A DNA stretch of 64,000 nt, taken from contig CM043705.1 of NCBI GenBank assembly GCA_023935145.1, forward strand, positions 87,268,084-87,332,083. The letters are read 5' to 3'. Below are positions 45,629 through 57,399 of this stretch, piece after piece. A model generated the notes under the pieces. The model made no database searches, was not told the origin of the DNA, and saw only the letters and a program-made list of their open reading frames with translations. How positions within the stretch are numbered: the stretch's first letter is position 1; each line of letters opens with the position of its first letter. This DNA comes from Bretschneidera sinensis. Taxonomy: Eukaryota > Streptophyta > Magnoliopsida > Brassicales > Akaniaceae. Both the position numbers and the translations under genes were made by a program.

Positions 45629-48600
45629 GGCTCATACAATCGGCTCTATTCCAAGCCAAAGAATACTGCTGCTGTAGCCACTGATGCTACACCAACTTCA
45701 TCCAGCTCTTCACCTGATTGGAGTGGTTTATGCACCATTCTTACCGAGGCTCTAACTAAAACTGGTAGCAATATAGCCATGTCAGCTACACCAGGTACAT
45801 CCCGATAGTATTTTGATTCTGCTTGTTGCAATCATATGACTTCTGATACCTCCATATTTTCCTCTAAAACCCGTGATGAGCATGCACCTACTATTTATAC
45901 TACCAATGGATCAAATATGTTGGTCAGCCACACTGGACATGTTGATAGTTCTCATTTGTCTCTCCCTGATACATATTTGGTTTCTAATCTTACGCTTAAC
46001 CTTATATCTGTTAGACAACTATGTGATCTTGGACTTGATTTGCATTTTTCTTCTACTGGTTGTCGTGTGCAGGACCCTCAGACAGGAAAACTCCTTGGAA
46101 CCGGCCGTAAAGTTGGACGCCTCTTTGAGCTTACTCACCTACAAGTCCTATCCTCACCATCACCAAACCAATCAGCCGCACCCATCCCAACACTCTCTCC
46201 CCTTGAATTGTGGCACTCTCGGTTAGGTCACACTTCATCTAGCCCTCTACGTTCTCTTATTTCTAGTGGTCAGTTAGGATCACTTCAGCACGAGTCTTTT
46301 TATTATATTCATTGTCAACTTGCAAAACAATCAGCTTTACCGTTTAATGAGAGTCAGTCTGTTTCCCTTGCACCTTTTGATTTAGTACATTCTGACGTTT
46401 GGGGGCCTTCTCCTCATACATCAATGGGTGGTGCTCGTTATTTTGTTATATTTGTGGATGACTATTCTCGTTATACTTGGTTATTTCTTATGAAAAGCAG
46501 ATCTGAACTCTTTCAAATATATTCTGATTTTTCTTCTATGGTTCAAACTCAATTCTCTCGGAATATCAAAATTTTTCGTTCAAATAATGCAATGGAATAT
46601 AAAGACCGTGTTTTTCTAAACCTACTTCACAAAAATGGCACGCTTTCCCACCGCTCGTGCCCTGGAACCTCCCAACAAAATGGACGAGCCGAACGCAAAC
46701 ATAGACATATTCTTGACACCGTTCGTGCTCTACTCATTTCGTCATCATGTCCTGAACGTTTTTGGGGTGATGCTGCCTTAACCGCAGTGTACACAATCAA
46801 TCGTGTCCCTTCCGCTACAATCCAAAATCAGTCTCCATTCGAGTGCCTTTTCGGTAAACCTCCTGATTACTCTAACCTCAGAGTCTTTGGTTGCGCTTGT
46901 TTTGTTCTTCTCAAACCACATGAACACAACAAATTACAACCAAGGGCTCATCTGTGTTGTTTCATTGGATATGGTATTGAACATAAGGGGTATCAGTGCT
47001 GGGATCCTATTTCTAAAACTCTTCGTATCTCTCGTCATGTCATTTTTTGGGAACATCAAATGTTCTCTTCCTTACGGTCATTTGACATGTCAACCATCAC
47101 TAACTTCAGATTCTTTACTGATCCATCTATTGAGTTATTTCCTGAGAATCCAGTTTCAGGTACTGTTGAGTCTACCTCCAAATCACCAACTGATATCACC
47201 CCTTCCGTTTCGGACCCAGCTCCAGCTCCAGAACCCTCAACTGACCTCACCTCTCCAACTCAATCGGTCGTGCTCGAGGATATTCCTATGTCTGATGAGT
47301 CTGCACCAACTCCCTCTGAGAGCCACCCTCCAGATCACCCCCGCAGATCTACCAGGGTAACTCATCCCCCTTCTCATCTTGCTGATTACCATTGTAATTA
47401 TCATTGTTTTTCCACTATACTTTATCTGCATGAGCCTCAATCCTATAAGGAGGCTAGTACTAATCCACTTTGGCAGAAAGCAATGGATGAAGAACTTCAG
47501 GCCCTAGCTAAAACTCATACCTGGGATATTGTTGATTTGCCCCCTGGAAAAACTCCTATTGGGTGTAAATGGGTGTTTAAGATCAAGACACTTTCTGATG
47601 GCTCTATTGAACGATATAAAGCCCGACTTGTTACCAAGGGATTTGCTCAGGAATATGGAATTGACTATGAAGAGACATTTGCTCCAGTGGTGAGGCTCAC
47701 ATCTGTCCGTACATTCCTTGCTGTCGCCGCCATTCGAAGATGGACTCTATTTCAAATGGATGTTAAAAATGCATTTCTCAATGGGGATCTTCTTGAGGAA
47801 GTCTATATGTATACACCTCCCGGCTTGGATGCCCCTCAAAACAAAGTTTGTCTCCTTTGCCGTGCCCTATATGGTTTGAAACAAGCTCCACGTGCCTGGT
47901 TTGCCAAATTCAGCACTACCATTCATCAGTTTGGGTTCACACTGAGTGCTCATGATTCAACTCTGTTTATCTGCCATACTGCCAACGGTATTATCATTCT
48001 TTTACTATACGTGGATGATATGGTTATTACTGGAGATGATCTACATGGTATTTCTGAACTCAAAAAGTTTCTCAGTGGCCAATTCGAGATGAAAGATCTT
48101 GGCGTGCTCACCTATTTTCTTGGCCTCGAAGTCTCATCTAATTCTGATGGATTTTTTCTCTCTCAGGCCAAATATACCTCGGACCTCCTTTCCAAGGCTG
48201 GGATCACTGACTCAACCACTGCCACTACTCCTCTCGAGTCGAACATCAGATTTACCCCACTCGATGGTTCACCTCTTCAGGATGCCACTCTATATCGTCA
48301 ACTAGTTGGAAGTCTTGTATATCTTACTGTCACTCGCCCTGACATTGCCTATGCCGTTCATTAGGTCAGTCGGTTCTTGTCCACTCCTCGGACCACCCAT
48401 TATTCGGCTGTTCTTCGCATTCTTAGGTACGTCAAGGGTACTTTATTTCATGGGCTTCATTTCTCAGCACAGTCTGCCCCCGTTTTACAAGCCTATTCTG
48501 ATGCCGATTGGGCCGGAGACCCCACCGACAGACGTTCAACCACTGCTTACTGTTTCTTTTTGGGCAATTCTCTCATTTCCTGGCGTAGTAAGAAACAAAC

Positions 48601-48961
48601 TGTGGTTGCTTGCTCCAATACTAAAGCTGAATATCGTGCCATGGCTGATGCAACTCAAGAACTTCTTTGGCTTTGATGGTTACTCGCTGACATGGGTATC
48701 TATTCTCCTGCTGCCACTATCCTACACTGTGACAATAGGAGTGCTATTCAAATCGCTCACAATGATGTCTTCCACGAGCGTACAAAACACATCGAGAATG
48801 ATATTCACTTCATCTGTGATCACATTCTCCATAATAGGGTTCATTTACAATCCGTCAGTTCAGCCGATCAGACAGCTGACATTTTCACTAAGGCTCATCC
48901 ACCCGGACGCTTTCACTCTCTGGTTTCCAAACTCAAGTTCACCTCCCACTTACCGCCTTGA
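45629..48961 (+). pseudogene. Copia pol, right copy, three in-frame stops
   Basis: Continues the gag frame. Stops are at 45806 (TAG, just before the protease motif FDSACCNHMT), 48362 (TAG, between reverse transcriptase and RNase H) and 48674 (TGA, within RNase H). The open stretch 45836-48364 has GAG-pre-integrase (residues about 120-165), an integrase core with D187, Asn instead of Asp at 250, and E286 (35 residues between 250 and 286, the classic spacing), and reverse transcriptase (about 540-780, YVDDM at 725-729). RNase H lies in 48377-48961. The zinc-binding HHCC motif is also incomplete (YIHC). Confidence 0.93.
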
Positions 48962-48974
48962 GTTTGAGGGGGGA
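48960..48974 (+). other. Polypurine tract of right copia element
   Basis: GAGTTTGAGGGGGGA before the 3' LTR. Confidence 0.92.
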
Positions 48975-49190
48975 TGTTAATGTATTATATGGACTTAGTC
49001 CCACATTGGTTGTGTATAGCTTTGCTTTTCCTATTAGCTTGTATAAATAGGATAATCCCACATTGGTTATGTATAGCATTACTTCTCCTATTAGCTTATA
49101 TAAATAGGATAGCTCCCTTTGTAAGTAAATCACACCATTCAATACAATTCTTCTTTTTGTATTGTCTCACTTCCTCTCTTAAATTCAACA
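48975..49190 (+). repeat. 3' LTR of right copia element (216 bp)
   Basis: Retains both 57-bp TATA units. It differs from the left copy's 3' LTR at about two positions by eye, fewer than the differences between 5' and 3' LTRs of one element. Confidence 0.95.
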
Positions 49191-49636
49191 ACATTCATTC
49201 TCTTTCTCCCATGGATGGTTGTACCTGTTCGTGTTCCACATGTGCTCAGAACATGTAAGAATTTCTCTTGAATTAAAAATATATTTTGACATCCATGACG
49301 ATCAAGAAGTCGGTGTCTTTCCCTTAAATTGTGTAGCAAAAATAATGAGAGGCATGTGCATCTGTAGTTTGGCATTCATAGGCAGGACTACAAGTATTTA
49401 AATTTTTGAGTACACAAGAAAGACAATTCACTCCAGATAATTAATGTTGATTCCCAGGGACCTGAAATGTTTCCTTATAATAATGTGACATGTTAGGGGG
49501 AAAATGAGACATGTAGGGTCCTATTTCATTGATAAATTAATAATGTCTTTGGTTTGTCATAATCCAGAGGGTTTCAGGATCGAGTCACAACAAAAGCACT
49601 TTCTTGCATAGACAGTACAGTAATTAATAAATCTTC

Positions 49637-49822
49637 TCAAGGAGAGAAAGGAGAAAGAGAGGGTGTCATTCCTCCAGCAACCAAAGCACACTTATTCCAG
49701 ATTCTGACACTGTTAGGCAGAGTTACAGACGTGTTTTCTCTAAATTTATCAATTTTACAACATTGACCTCTCCTAATTTTTTTTTTTTCATACTTAAGGG
49801 AAATTGAGACCAAAACTAACAA
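49637..49822 (-). pseudogene. P14: C-terminal prolamin-like fragment
   Basis: S' copy of P1, same predicted residues. One base near 49765 differs (GACC against GGCC) without changing the call. Confidence 0.65.
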
Positions 49823-49834
49823 TAAACCTAATCA

Positions 49835-50227
49835 TCAATAACTTTCTGTCTCTAATTCACACTTATTCCATACTTGTGAACTCCTAACTGCAGTAACAGA
49901 AGCACTGCCAGAAAACGCTGGTGTTTTGCTAATAACATTAAACAGTTGATCGTGGCAAAGTCGCCCCATCACCGTCAGCTTCTTACAACAATCCTTCGAT
50001 ACAACCGCAGCCTTATTATTTCCGCTGATGGGAGTATTCTTCAAAAATATAAGGTTGAAAACCTCTTCTCCGCATTTTAGGCCTAATTTCACTGCGCAAC
50101 GGGAGTTAAGATCATCAACTTGTGAAGCCTCAGGTGACATTGCTTCTTCTAATCCAAATGATGGTGAGATTAATTTTGACACATAAATTAGAAATGTTGC
50201 CACCATTATAAAACTGAAGTTTGTCAT
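49835..50227 (-). CDS. P15: prolamin-like (ECA1-type) secreted protein, 130 aa
   Basis: Predicted protein identical to P2, cysteines at 44, 52, 80, 81, 91 and 123. The absence of any amino-acid change, although the flanks differ in places, is compatible with constraint or very recent duplication. Confidence 0.85.
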   Translation of the reverse strand: MTNFSFIMVATFLIYVSKLISPSFGLEEAMSPEASQVDDLNSRCAVKLGLKCGEEVFNLIFLKNTPISGNNKAAVVSKDCCKKLTVMGRLCHDQLFNVISKTPAFSGSASVTAVRSSQVWNKCELETESY

Positions 50228-50279
50228 TGTGAATTTCTCTTTTGTGTTGGATTGGATGGAGAGGGGATTTATATTGGTG

Positions 50280-50287
50280 TATTTATA
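50280..50287 (-). promoter_or_regulatory. TATA-like box of P15
   Basis: TATAAATA on the minus strand, 53 bp upstream of the start codon. Confidence 0.45.
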
Positions 50288-51522
50288 GGGTAGTGGGTGA
50301 AATGGTTTTCACATTTGAAAAACGTATGCTATATACATTTAATTTGCTCTTAATTGTTGTTGTTAAATTCATCAATAGAGGACAATTATTAGTATTGGTG
50401 TTGCAACGTTACTAGCACACTGTCTGAATTTTAAAAACAGATGTTGATATATCAATATTCATTCTTAATTCGACAAAGAAACTTTAAAAATATTTCAACA
50501 CTCTAAACAAACATTGAAGTTTGACATCTAAATACCAACAAATTAAAATCCAAAATGACCTGCAATAGTAACTTCTATGAGGTCAAATGTCGCGTTATTA
50601 TTAATGGACTATCCGTGTGTAAAAAAGTGGGTGTTGAAGTATCAGTGCTCTTAATGAAAGCAGAGTTTACAAGTGAACCATATGAAGAAGCTCAGCCCAG
50701 CCTGTAAATGGATTGGATTCGGCTCAACAATGAGTTAACAATTTAATTCACTGAAAGTGAAAACAAATACAAACAGTTCATGAAGAAATCCCTGGAGTGC
50801 CAGATTAGGCATGTTTATCGTGAGCTAATCATAGAATCGCTGGACATGAAGGCCTTTCGTTGTTAGGTCAAGCACCTCAGGACTTAGAGAGGCTGCTTTG
50901 TAATGATGTGGCTGGGCTTTTGGTGCCCAGGATTGTCAGTGAGTAGTGTGTTTGTTTTGTGGGCTTGCCTATCGTTAATCACAAAAAAAAAAAAAAAAAT
51001 CTCTTCAGAAAAATGGTTGTACAATTGAATTCACAAATACAATTGGAACTACATCGTTAAGCACAAAAAGCTATTTGTGAGCCCAGTGCTTCAATCAAAG
51101 TCAAAGTTTCTCTTGTATGCCATCATCTCCTATACGCAAAATCTTATGCCGATGGAGTGTGATGTTAACAAGTTCACATCTGAATTCTCCTAAAAAAACC
51201 TTTTACTTTTTTTAATGCTAAGGCTAAATGTAGTTTTATTTGAATGCATCGCAAAATCTATTGCGAACCAATGCGCTCAACCTTATTGAGAAATTCTTAC
51301 GTATTTTCAGAATATACTTGATTTATATTTTGGATGAGATCATGATCATCCATTATATCACGTTTAATATAAAATTGAATGATATTGGGTGAACAATTTT
51401 TTGATAATACTCTAATATATTATAACTTGTATTTGTATCCGCAACAATTATTTGTAATTCCATCAAATTAAAACTTCAAATGAATTATAATTCTAAGCAT
51501 CCAAACGCATCATTAATGTCAT
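50288..51522. other. Intergenic with possible poly(A) retroposon fragment
   Basis: Copy of 17395-18630. The A run is at about 50982-50999 and is shorter than in S. Confidence 0.4.
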
Positions 51523-51855
51523 TCAATTTTGAAATAAAAGATGAAATTTTGTCATGTGATATTCATCTGGTACAGGACAAGAAAAACTCAGATTTAAACC
51601 TATGAAGAGGGAGAAGCAAAAGGTGATGTAGACCATACAATTGAAACACGTACACTTATTCCATACTTTTTTACTCTTAGGAGCAGTATTCACCATTCCG
51701 ATATGACAATCATTTTCTATAATTACAAGATTTTGACAACATTCATTAGTAACTTTCTCATTCCTAAACATATAACCAAATTGCAAGGAATAACGTGAAT
51801 GCCTTTGCCCTCCATTGAGTTGTTCACTCTCAGCTACTTGCCCTGTACCAACCAT
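51523..51855 (-). pseudogene. P16: truncated prolamin-like gene
   Basis: S' copy of P3 with the same missing signal peptide and shortened core. Two residue differences lie near the N terminus. Confidence 0.65.
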
Positions 51856-51963
51856 GTTGTCATAAAAAAATCATCTCTCTTTATTATATATAAAGGAAGT
51901 CCTAGAAAGTTTACACTCATAATTAATTTGTAAATCAGCTTAGTTTTCTACTTAAGCTTGGTC

Positions 51964-52230
51964 ATGGAGGACGACGAGCAAAACAACCACATGAAAATAA
52001 AGCAAAAACCTGTCGATCTAATCAGCAGTTTACCCGATGCCATAATCCAACATATCTTTTTCCTTCTTGACCATCAAAGAAAGCATCAAAAACAGTGTCT
52101 TATCGAGAGATGGGATCGAGTTCACCAGCTGGCAAAGTTAAGCATTAAGTCTAGTTCTGATATTATTGTAAGTGGGGCTGTTCCTCCAAGCACTGAGTCA
52201 GTTGTATTTCAAGATGCACTATTACTTTAA
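51964..52230 (+). pseudogene. F-box N-terminal fragment, unshifted copy
   Basis: From ATG 51964 the frame gives about 88 residues: an acidic leader, the F-box core (LISSLPDAIIQHIFFLL) and IERWDRVHQLAKLS, the second half of an F-box. It ends without a substrate-binding domain, about a quarter of a typical FBD/LRR F-box protein. It might be a short F-box-only protein, but truncation is more likely. TATATAAA precedes it as in S. Confidence 0.6.
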
Positions 52231-52542
52231 GTTAATAAATTAGAAGTTTAAAAAAAGAAGTTCCAAAGTTCTTTTAAAATTTAATTTTTAGATGAGAAAA
52301 GAAAATTAAGCTAGTGCTATCTCGGTTTTAATCTGTGTTATTTTGATATATATGTAAGGTAACTTGAGTTAATATTTTTGAGTGATGGGTCTGCGATGTT
52401 AAAAATGGTATTACAACTAATTTGAAGTAGTGTTTTATCGATCTGGATTATCATCATTTCAATCAAAAAAAAAAGGTACAAAGGTTGAAGAACACCAATC
52501 AATCTAAATCTAAATCTAAATCTTAATTAATTAAGACTTTAA

Positions 52543-52980
52543 TTAATAAGAGCTAGGAGCTGGTGCCATAGCTGAAGCAACTAACACACACTTATCCCAT
52601 ACTTGTTTACTCTTTGGCAAAGCCTCAGTAGCATTTGCTTTCATATCAGGAGTATCGATAACACTTTTAACCAACTCATCATGGCATCGTTTTCCCGCTT
52701 TAACAAGTTTTTTACAGCAATTATGACGGACTCCTTTTCCGTTCTTGAATATGCTACGGTAAATTTCTTCACCACAATTAGGGCAAAGACTGCTACTGCA
52801 TCTCTCTAAGAACGTGAATTCTTTGATGTAAGCTGGACTTATTGAGGGAGATGTCGAAGAATAGTCATCATCCGCAGACACAGGTCCTACGCTAATGATC
52901 CTTGCTGAAACCTCTGGTAATAAAATTAATGCAATGCTTAAGAAAACAACAATGGTGGAGAAAATTTTACACCCAGCCAT
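52543..52980 (-). CDS. P17: prolamin-like (ECA1-type) secreted protein, 145 aa
   Basis: S' copy of P4, differing only by PV for AA at residues 34-35 in the linker. All seven core-region cysteines are kept. Confidence 0.88.
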   Translation of the reverse strand: MAGCKIFSTIVVFLSIALILLPEVSARIISVGPVSADDDYSSTSPSISPAYIKEFTFLERCSSSLCPNCGEEIYRSIFKNGKGVRHNCCKKLVKAGKRCHDELVKSVIDTPDMKANATEALPKSKQVWDKCVLVASAMAPAPSSY

Positions 52981-54440
52981 GGCGTATTTTGAGACTTGAA
53001 AAACTGTTATTTTACTTTTTTTTGAAAATAAATTTATTGATTGTTACGAAGGGATTAATTTACTTGGCGAAAAATTATCTGTTAATTAATTTATAAGGTG
53101 AGAAAAGAAGTGTTATTAGATTAATAATTAATTTCAATAAGTTACTTCTAACGTTGATTTCATTATTTTTGGTTGATCTTCATTAAGATCGTACTTAATG
53201 GTCAGTTTGTTCTCAGAGAAATAATATATCTTCTTTAATATATAAATGGTAACTTACAATCAATGTGTTGGGGTCTTTTCGATATGAAGACCTTTATTGA
53301 TTAATGTCACATTAGACTATTCAATAATCAAACACTAACACGATATCGATTTATTAGGTTATTGGAGTGTTGGAATTTTACATAAATAAAATCACACAAC
53401 CACAAAAAATAAAATAAAATAAATTTGATAACCAAAATTTACATGACCATCTATCACTATCTCAAAACCCTGTTATACCATCTTAAATAACCCAACCCTT
53501 AATTATTATAGTACCATAAAACTTCAGATAATTACAAATAAAATAATCCTACAACATTGTCTATAATAATTTGTACCTATATCTTTTTGACAAATAAACG
53601 ATATGAAATTAAAACTACTTAGGATTTGAATAGTATCTTAATGGAGAGGAACTCAATTGTCGTGTAGACTTAATAGATTAAATGCATTATAATAGATTCA
53701 ATGGATTATACCAAATGATTTAATAAAATATTGTGTTGAAGAAGTTTGCATTAAATTACTTTTAAATTTTTCTATGATAAATTTTAATTTTTTATTTGTC
53801 AAATTTTCTGATTGGCTAACAAATGAATGTCAGTTACGTGACTTTTTTTGCTAATCAGGACTAAAGTTGCATTATATATCAAGCACGTTTAAGTTTTAAT
53901 GAATCACGTGCCGGGCATGTGATGACTTTAAGGAGTTATTTCAATTGATTTTACCGGAAAATATTAATTGTAACAAACTTGGAATAACATAGTATCAATT
54001 GCCACATTTTAAAATGTGAGGTATCGCCTGCAACAATACTCTGAAATTGAAGTTCCGAACGTTAATTTTAATATTTACTCTTCAATCTTCCAGTTTATAA
54101 GGATTTTGGTTTGTATATATTATGCGAACAAAGATTCAACTTTTTTTCCATACCAAACGATAGAAAAGTGATTGATTTTCACTAATTTTTTAATCTCTTT
54201 TTCTTTCTTCCACTTTTTTTTCTAGATACTAGATGTAGTGTTTGTAAATTTATTTAAGTCATGTTTACTGCTAAGCACATTTATTAATTTAGATTTGTAA
54301 TTGCAGTGCCATTGAATTGATTTAATTGGCAAAGAATGTCAAACATGATTTACTGAATAAAATATTGAATTGTAATTTTAACATTCAAGAATTTATTATT
54401 TAAAGCATTAATTAAAGAATTGACAAATACAAAGCATTAT

Positions 54441-54857
54441 CTAAGATTCAAAAGAGAGAGGAGCAGGTGCATCAGATCCAAATTCCAAAACACACTTAAT
54501 CCAAACTTGTTTGCTTCTTGGACTACCCAAAGAAACGTTTGCTTTGTACTGATGGATTGAGCAAATAGTCCTCACCAATCCATTGTGACACTCTTCTCCC
54601 ATTGCCATAAGAGTTTTGCAACATTGTCCAGTAACAGTTGCATTCTCTAACATATACATAAATACCTGTTTCCCGCACTATGCGTTCATCTTTTCGACAC
54701 AACTCTGTAGAAATTTGACATATTCTGGAGAAGGTTACGTTTACAATTCGAAATCAGAATTAGGCGGATTCCCATGGTCATCTTCTATAGCTGAGGGGCT
54801 AATATCTTCTGTTTTTGCTGATGTGGTTGATAATGCCATGGCTGTGGCTAAAAACAA
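54441..54857 (-). pseudogene. P18: prolamin-like pseudogene, most divergent of the P8 type
   Basis: The core downstream of the second cysteine is open (CC, CH and KQVWIKC kept, ending LSFES). Upstream are TAG at 54678-54680 and TAA at 54741-54743. The signal peptide is cut: sequence coding for its middle (LATAMA) joins directly to promoter-like sequence (TGCATTAATTATG) at about 54857, so the start codon, leader and TATA box are lost in a deletion of very roughly 180 bp. Confidence 0.8.
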
Positions 54858-55007
54858 TGGTATATCATCTGCATTAATTATGTTTAATTACTAAACTATT
54901 TGTTTCACATAGTCTATTTCAGATTCACTTTGTGTGATGGGGCTCAATGTTTCTTGGTGGGTATGTAGGGTAACCTAACTGCTTATCATTTTAAAAAAAA
55001 GCTAGCC

Positions 55008-55850
55008 GAACACTATTTTTTAAAGGTGATTGCTTTCATAAATAAAAAGTTGAAAATAGCTTACAAAAAGTTAATTTTATTTTTGATTGAGACTATTATT
55101 ATTATTATTATATTAACAATTTAGTTCTTGTCATGTTAAATATTATTATTTCAATAAATATTAATTATATTACTATTATTATTGTTATTATTCATAATTG
55201 ATTGTGATTATAATTAATATTTTTAGTTGTTCCTCCAATACTGCTTGCTTATAAAGCTAGAAAGCCTCTTTAGTAGCACTTAACTCAGCAAAGTTGCTGG
55301 TTAAATCATTCATGTTGCTTATGCAACAGAAAATTAAGCATGACTTGATAGAGTAAAAGAATGAAAGTTCTATCTCAATATTTATGAATCAAGGCATACA
55401 TCCATGGTTTCCTGTCCAAACTAAGACTGCATGATCATTGAAATCATGGATCAGTTTTTGAGCTTATAAATAATTAATGAGATTTATTTGCATTACATTT
55501 GTAGATCACTTGAAGTAATATTCAATTTAGTCATATTTAGAGCTCAAACAACTACATATATATGAGCATAATTTTGCGGGTCTAATAGTTAAGTATTGTT
55601 TTAAAGCCAACGTGTGTTGTTAGCCATATACGTATCCATCTCCATCCAGGTTTTCCCTTTCGTATATGTGTGTAGTCATATTTAGAGCTCAAACAACTAC
55701 ATATATATGAGCATAATTTTGTGAGTCTAATAGTTGAGTACTGTTTTGAAGCTAACATGTGTTGTTAGCCATGTACGTATCCATCTTCATCCAAGTTTTC
55801 CCTTTCGTTCGCGTGTATGTGTATCTATCTCCATCCAGGTTTTCCCTTTT
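55008..55850 (+). repeat. Partial repeat tail with 145-bp tandem units
   Basis: Homologous to 27712-28545. Units start at 55529 and 55674. Its presence on both sides of the P14-P18 block suggests that block was bounded by tail repeats. Confidence 0.75.
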
Positions 55851-55891
55851 GTGTGTGTGTGATGGTTTCCCTTTTTGTTTGTGTGTCTTTT

Positions 55892-56345
55892 TGACGCAGG
55901 AGGATCCAAGTCAGATGATGCAGAGTTGGCAGATCAGCGCAGAACTGACAGGTGGACTGCCTAGAACGGGCCATGGGCTCAGATCAGGCCCAAAATACCC
56001 TAGTCTGATTGAAAATGGGCCAATGAACAAAACCTGAAGTTATCAGGCTCGACATTTTTAAGCCAAAAAATGACGTTTAAGCCCTCAAATTGGCAGTTTA
56101 CTATTTTTAGGAAATTTTTTATTTTAGTTATTTTAATTTCAGCCTTAATTTATTTTTTCTTATTTTGTTTCGACCTTATAAATAAGGTCTTAGGGTTTCA
56201 TAAACATTATTATTGAATTTGCATAATTTTAAATAAACATCAGAGCTGTTTCTCTGCATTGTTTTTTAGGGTTTTTCTTGTGTTACTCCCTGTGAACGAT
56301 CTATTCGACTAGCCTGCAGAATAATCGCTATTCTGCCCAGCGTCA
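55892..56345 (+). mobile_element. Complete solo LTR, 454 bp
   Basis: Inverted ends TGACGC...GCGTCA and target duplication CTTTT on both sides (55887-55891 and 56346-56350). A box at TTATAAATAAGG (about 56177) suggests plus orientation. R1 and R2 have the uninterrupted site (near 28560 and 36140). Confidence 0.85.
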
Positions 56346-56838
56346 CTTTTCCTAGAATAAATTCTCACAAAAAAAGTGTTCAATCAAATATCGTAGATGG
56401 GTGTAGGGGAAGACACAGGTCGTCGACCTGAGCTTTAATTTGGTTACTAAAGCTCGGCTTGAGTTATTTATGGTCTTTTCGAACTTGAGCCAAGAATGAA
56501 AATTTAGACTTAAGCTTCGCTCGCATTTATTTTCCACAAACTTAAGCTCGAATCAGCTTCAAGCTCAAACGAGCCCGATCTCCAACCCTTTGAGCTCCAA
56601 CTTTCGACCTGAGTATATAGATTTTGATATTTATAGTCTAAATAAAAGTATATATTCATTTTAGAATAAAAATATTTTTACTATATATATATGTAAAATT
56701 GAATTAATTGACATGGAAAGAACAGACATTAATTGTTTGACATGAGTTTATTTAAATTACAGAATTCTTATTTTACATTTAAGAAATCTTGATTTAATAT
56801 GGTACAAGACAGAAACATATATAAAAAGAAAAAAAAAC

Positions 56839-57294
56839 TTAATATTCAAAAGAGAGAGGAGCAGATGAATCAGATCCAAAATCCAAAACACATTTATTCC
56901 AAAATTGTTTACTTCTGGGAATACCTAAAGATGCATTTGCTTTAAAATGATTCAATTAGAAAATGGTTCTCACCAATGCAGTGTGGCACTCTTTTCCCGC
57001 TGCCATAAGTGTTCTGTAACAATTTTCAGTAACTGTAACATTCTCGAACATATACATGAATACTTGTTTCCTGCACTCCGTAATCATCTTTTCAGAACAG
57101 CTTCACAAAAAATTGGCATACTCTAGTGAAGGTTCTGGTGACAAAATTTTGAATTCGGTTCCAGGCGGATACGCGTAATATTCATCTTCTTCCGCTGAGG
57201 GACTAATATTTTCTGTTGCTGCAAATGTGAGTGACACCATTGTTGTGGCTAAGAACAACGCCACAAGGATAGAGAACAGCTCTAACTTTCCCAT
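56839..57294 (-). pseudogene. P19: prolamin-like gene with two premature stops
   Basis: S' copy of P5. It shares TGA at codon 64 and Tyr for the second cysteine of the CC pair, and adds TAA at codon 113 (56956-56958). Signal peptide and linker remain open. Confidence 0.85.
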
Positions 57295-57399
57295 AATTTT
57301 GTTTTTCCTAATGACAGGTTTCTCAATTTATCTTTATTGTGTTGCTAATTTGAAGATTAATGGTTTTAAGGATCCTTTTATATATAGGGTGCAATACAG

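Larger units (their letters stand above)
44166..49190 (+). mobile_element. Ty1/copia retrotransposon, right copy, inactive
   Basis: Flanked by ACATT (44161-44165 and 49191-49195) in the same host context as the left copy. It is better preserved: gag is open and most of pol is one frame of 842 codons. It still has four in-frame stops in gag-pol, all shared with the left copy. Confidence 0.96.
53561..55960. other. 2.4-kb segment present in S', deleted in S
   Basis: It contains P18, a partial repeat tail and the first 69 bp of the solo LTR. From 53566 to 54440 I see no gene, only AT-rich sequence. Left edge TGT-CTA and right edge TGC-CTA match the fused junction TGT-CTA-GAACGG in S. Confidence 0.8.

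Noticed and set aside
49637..50227. P14 and P15 as two exons of one gene
   Set aside because: P15 already has a complete six-cysteine core and stop; the fragment repeats the core's second half rather than extending it, and no splice signals are needed.
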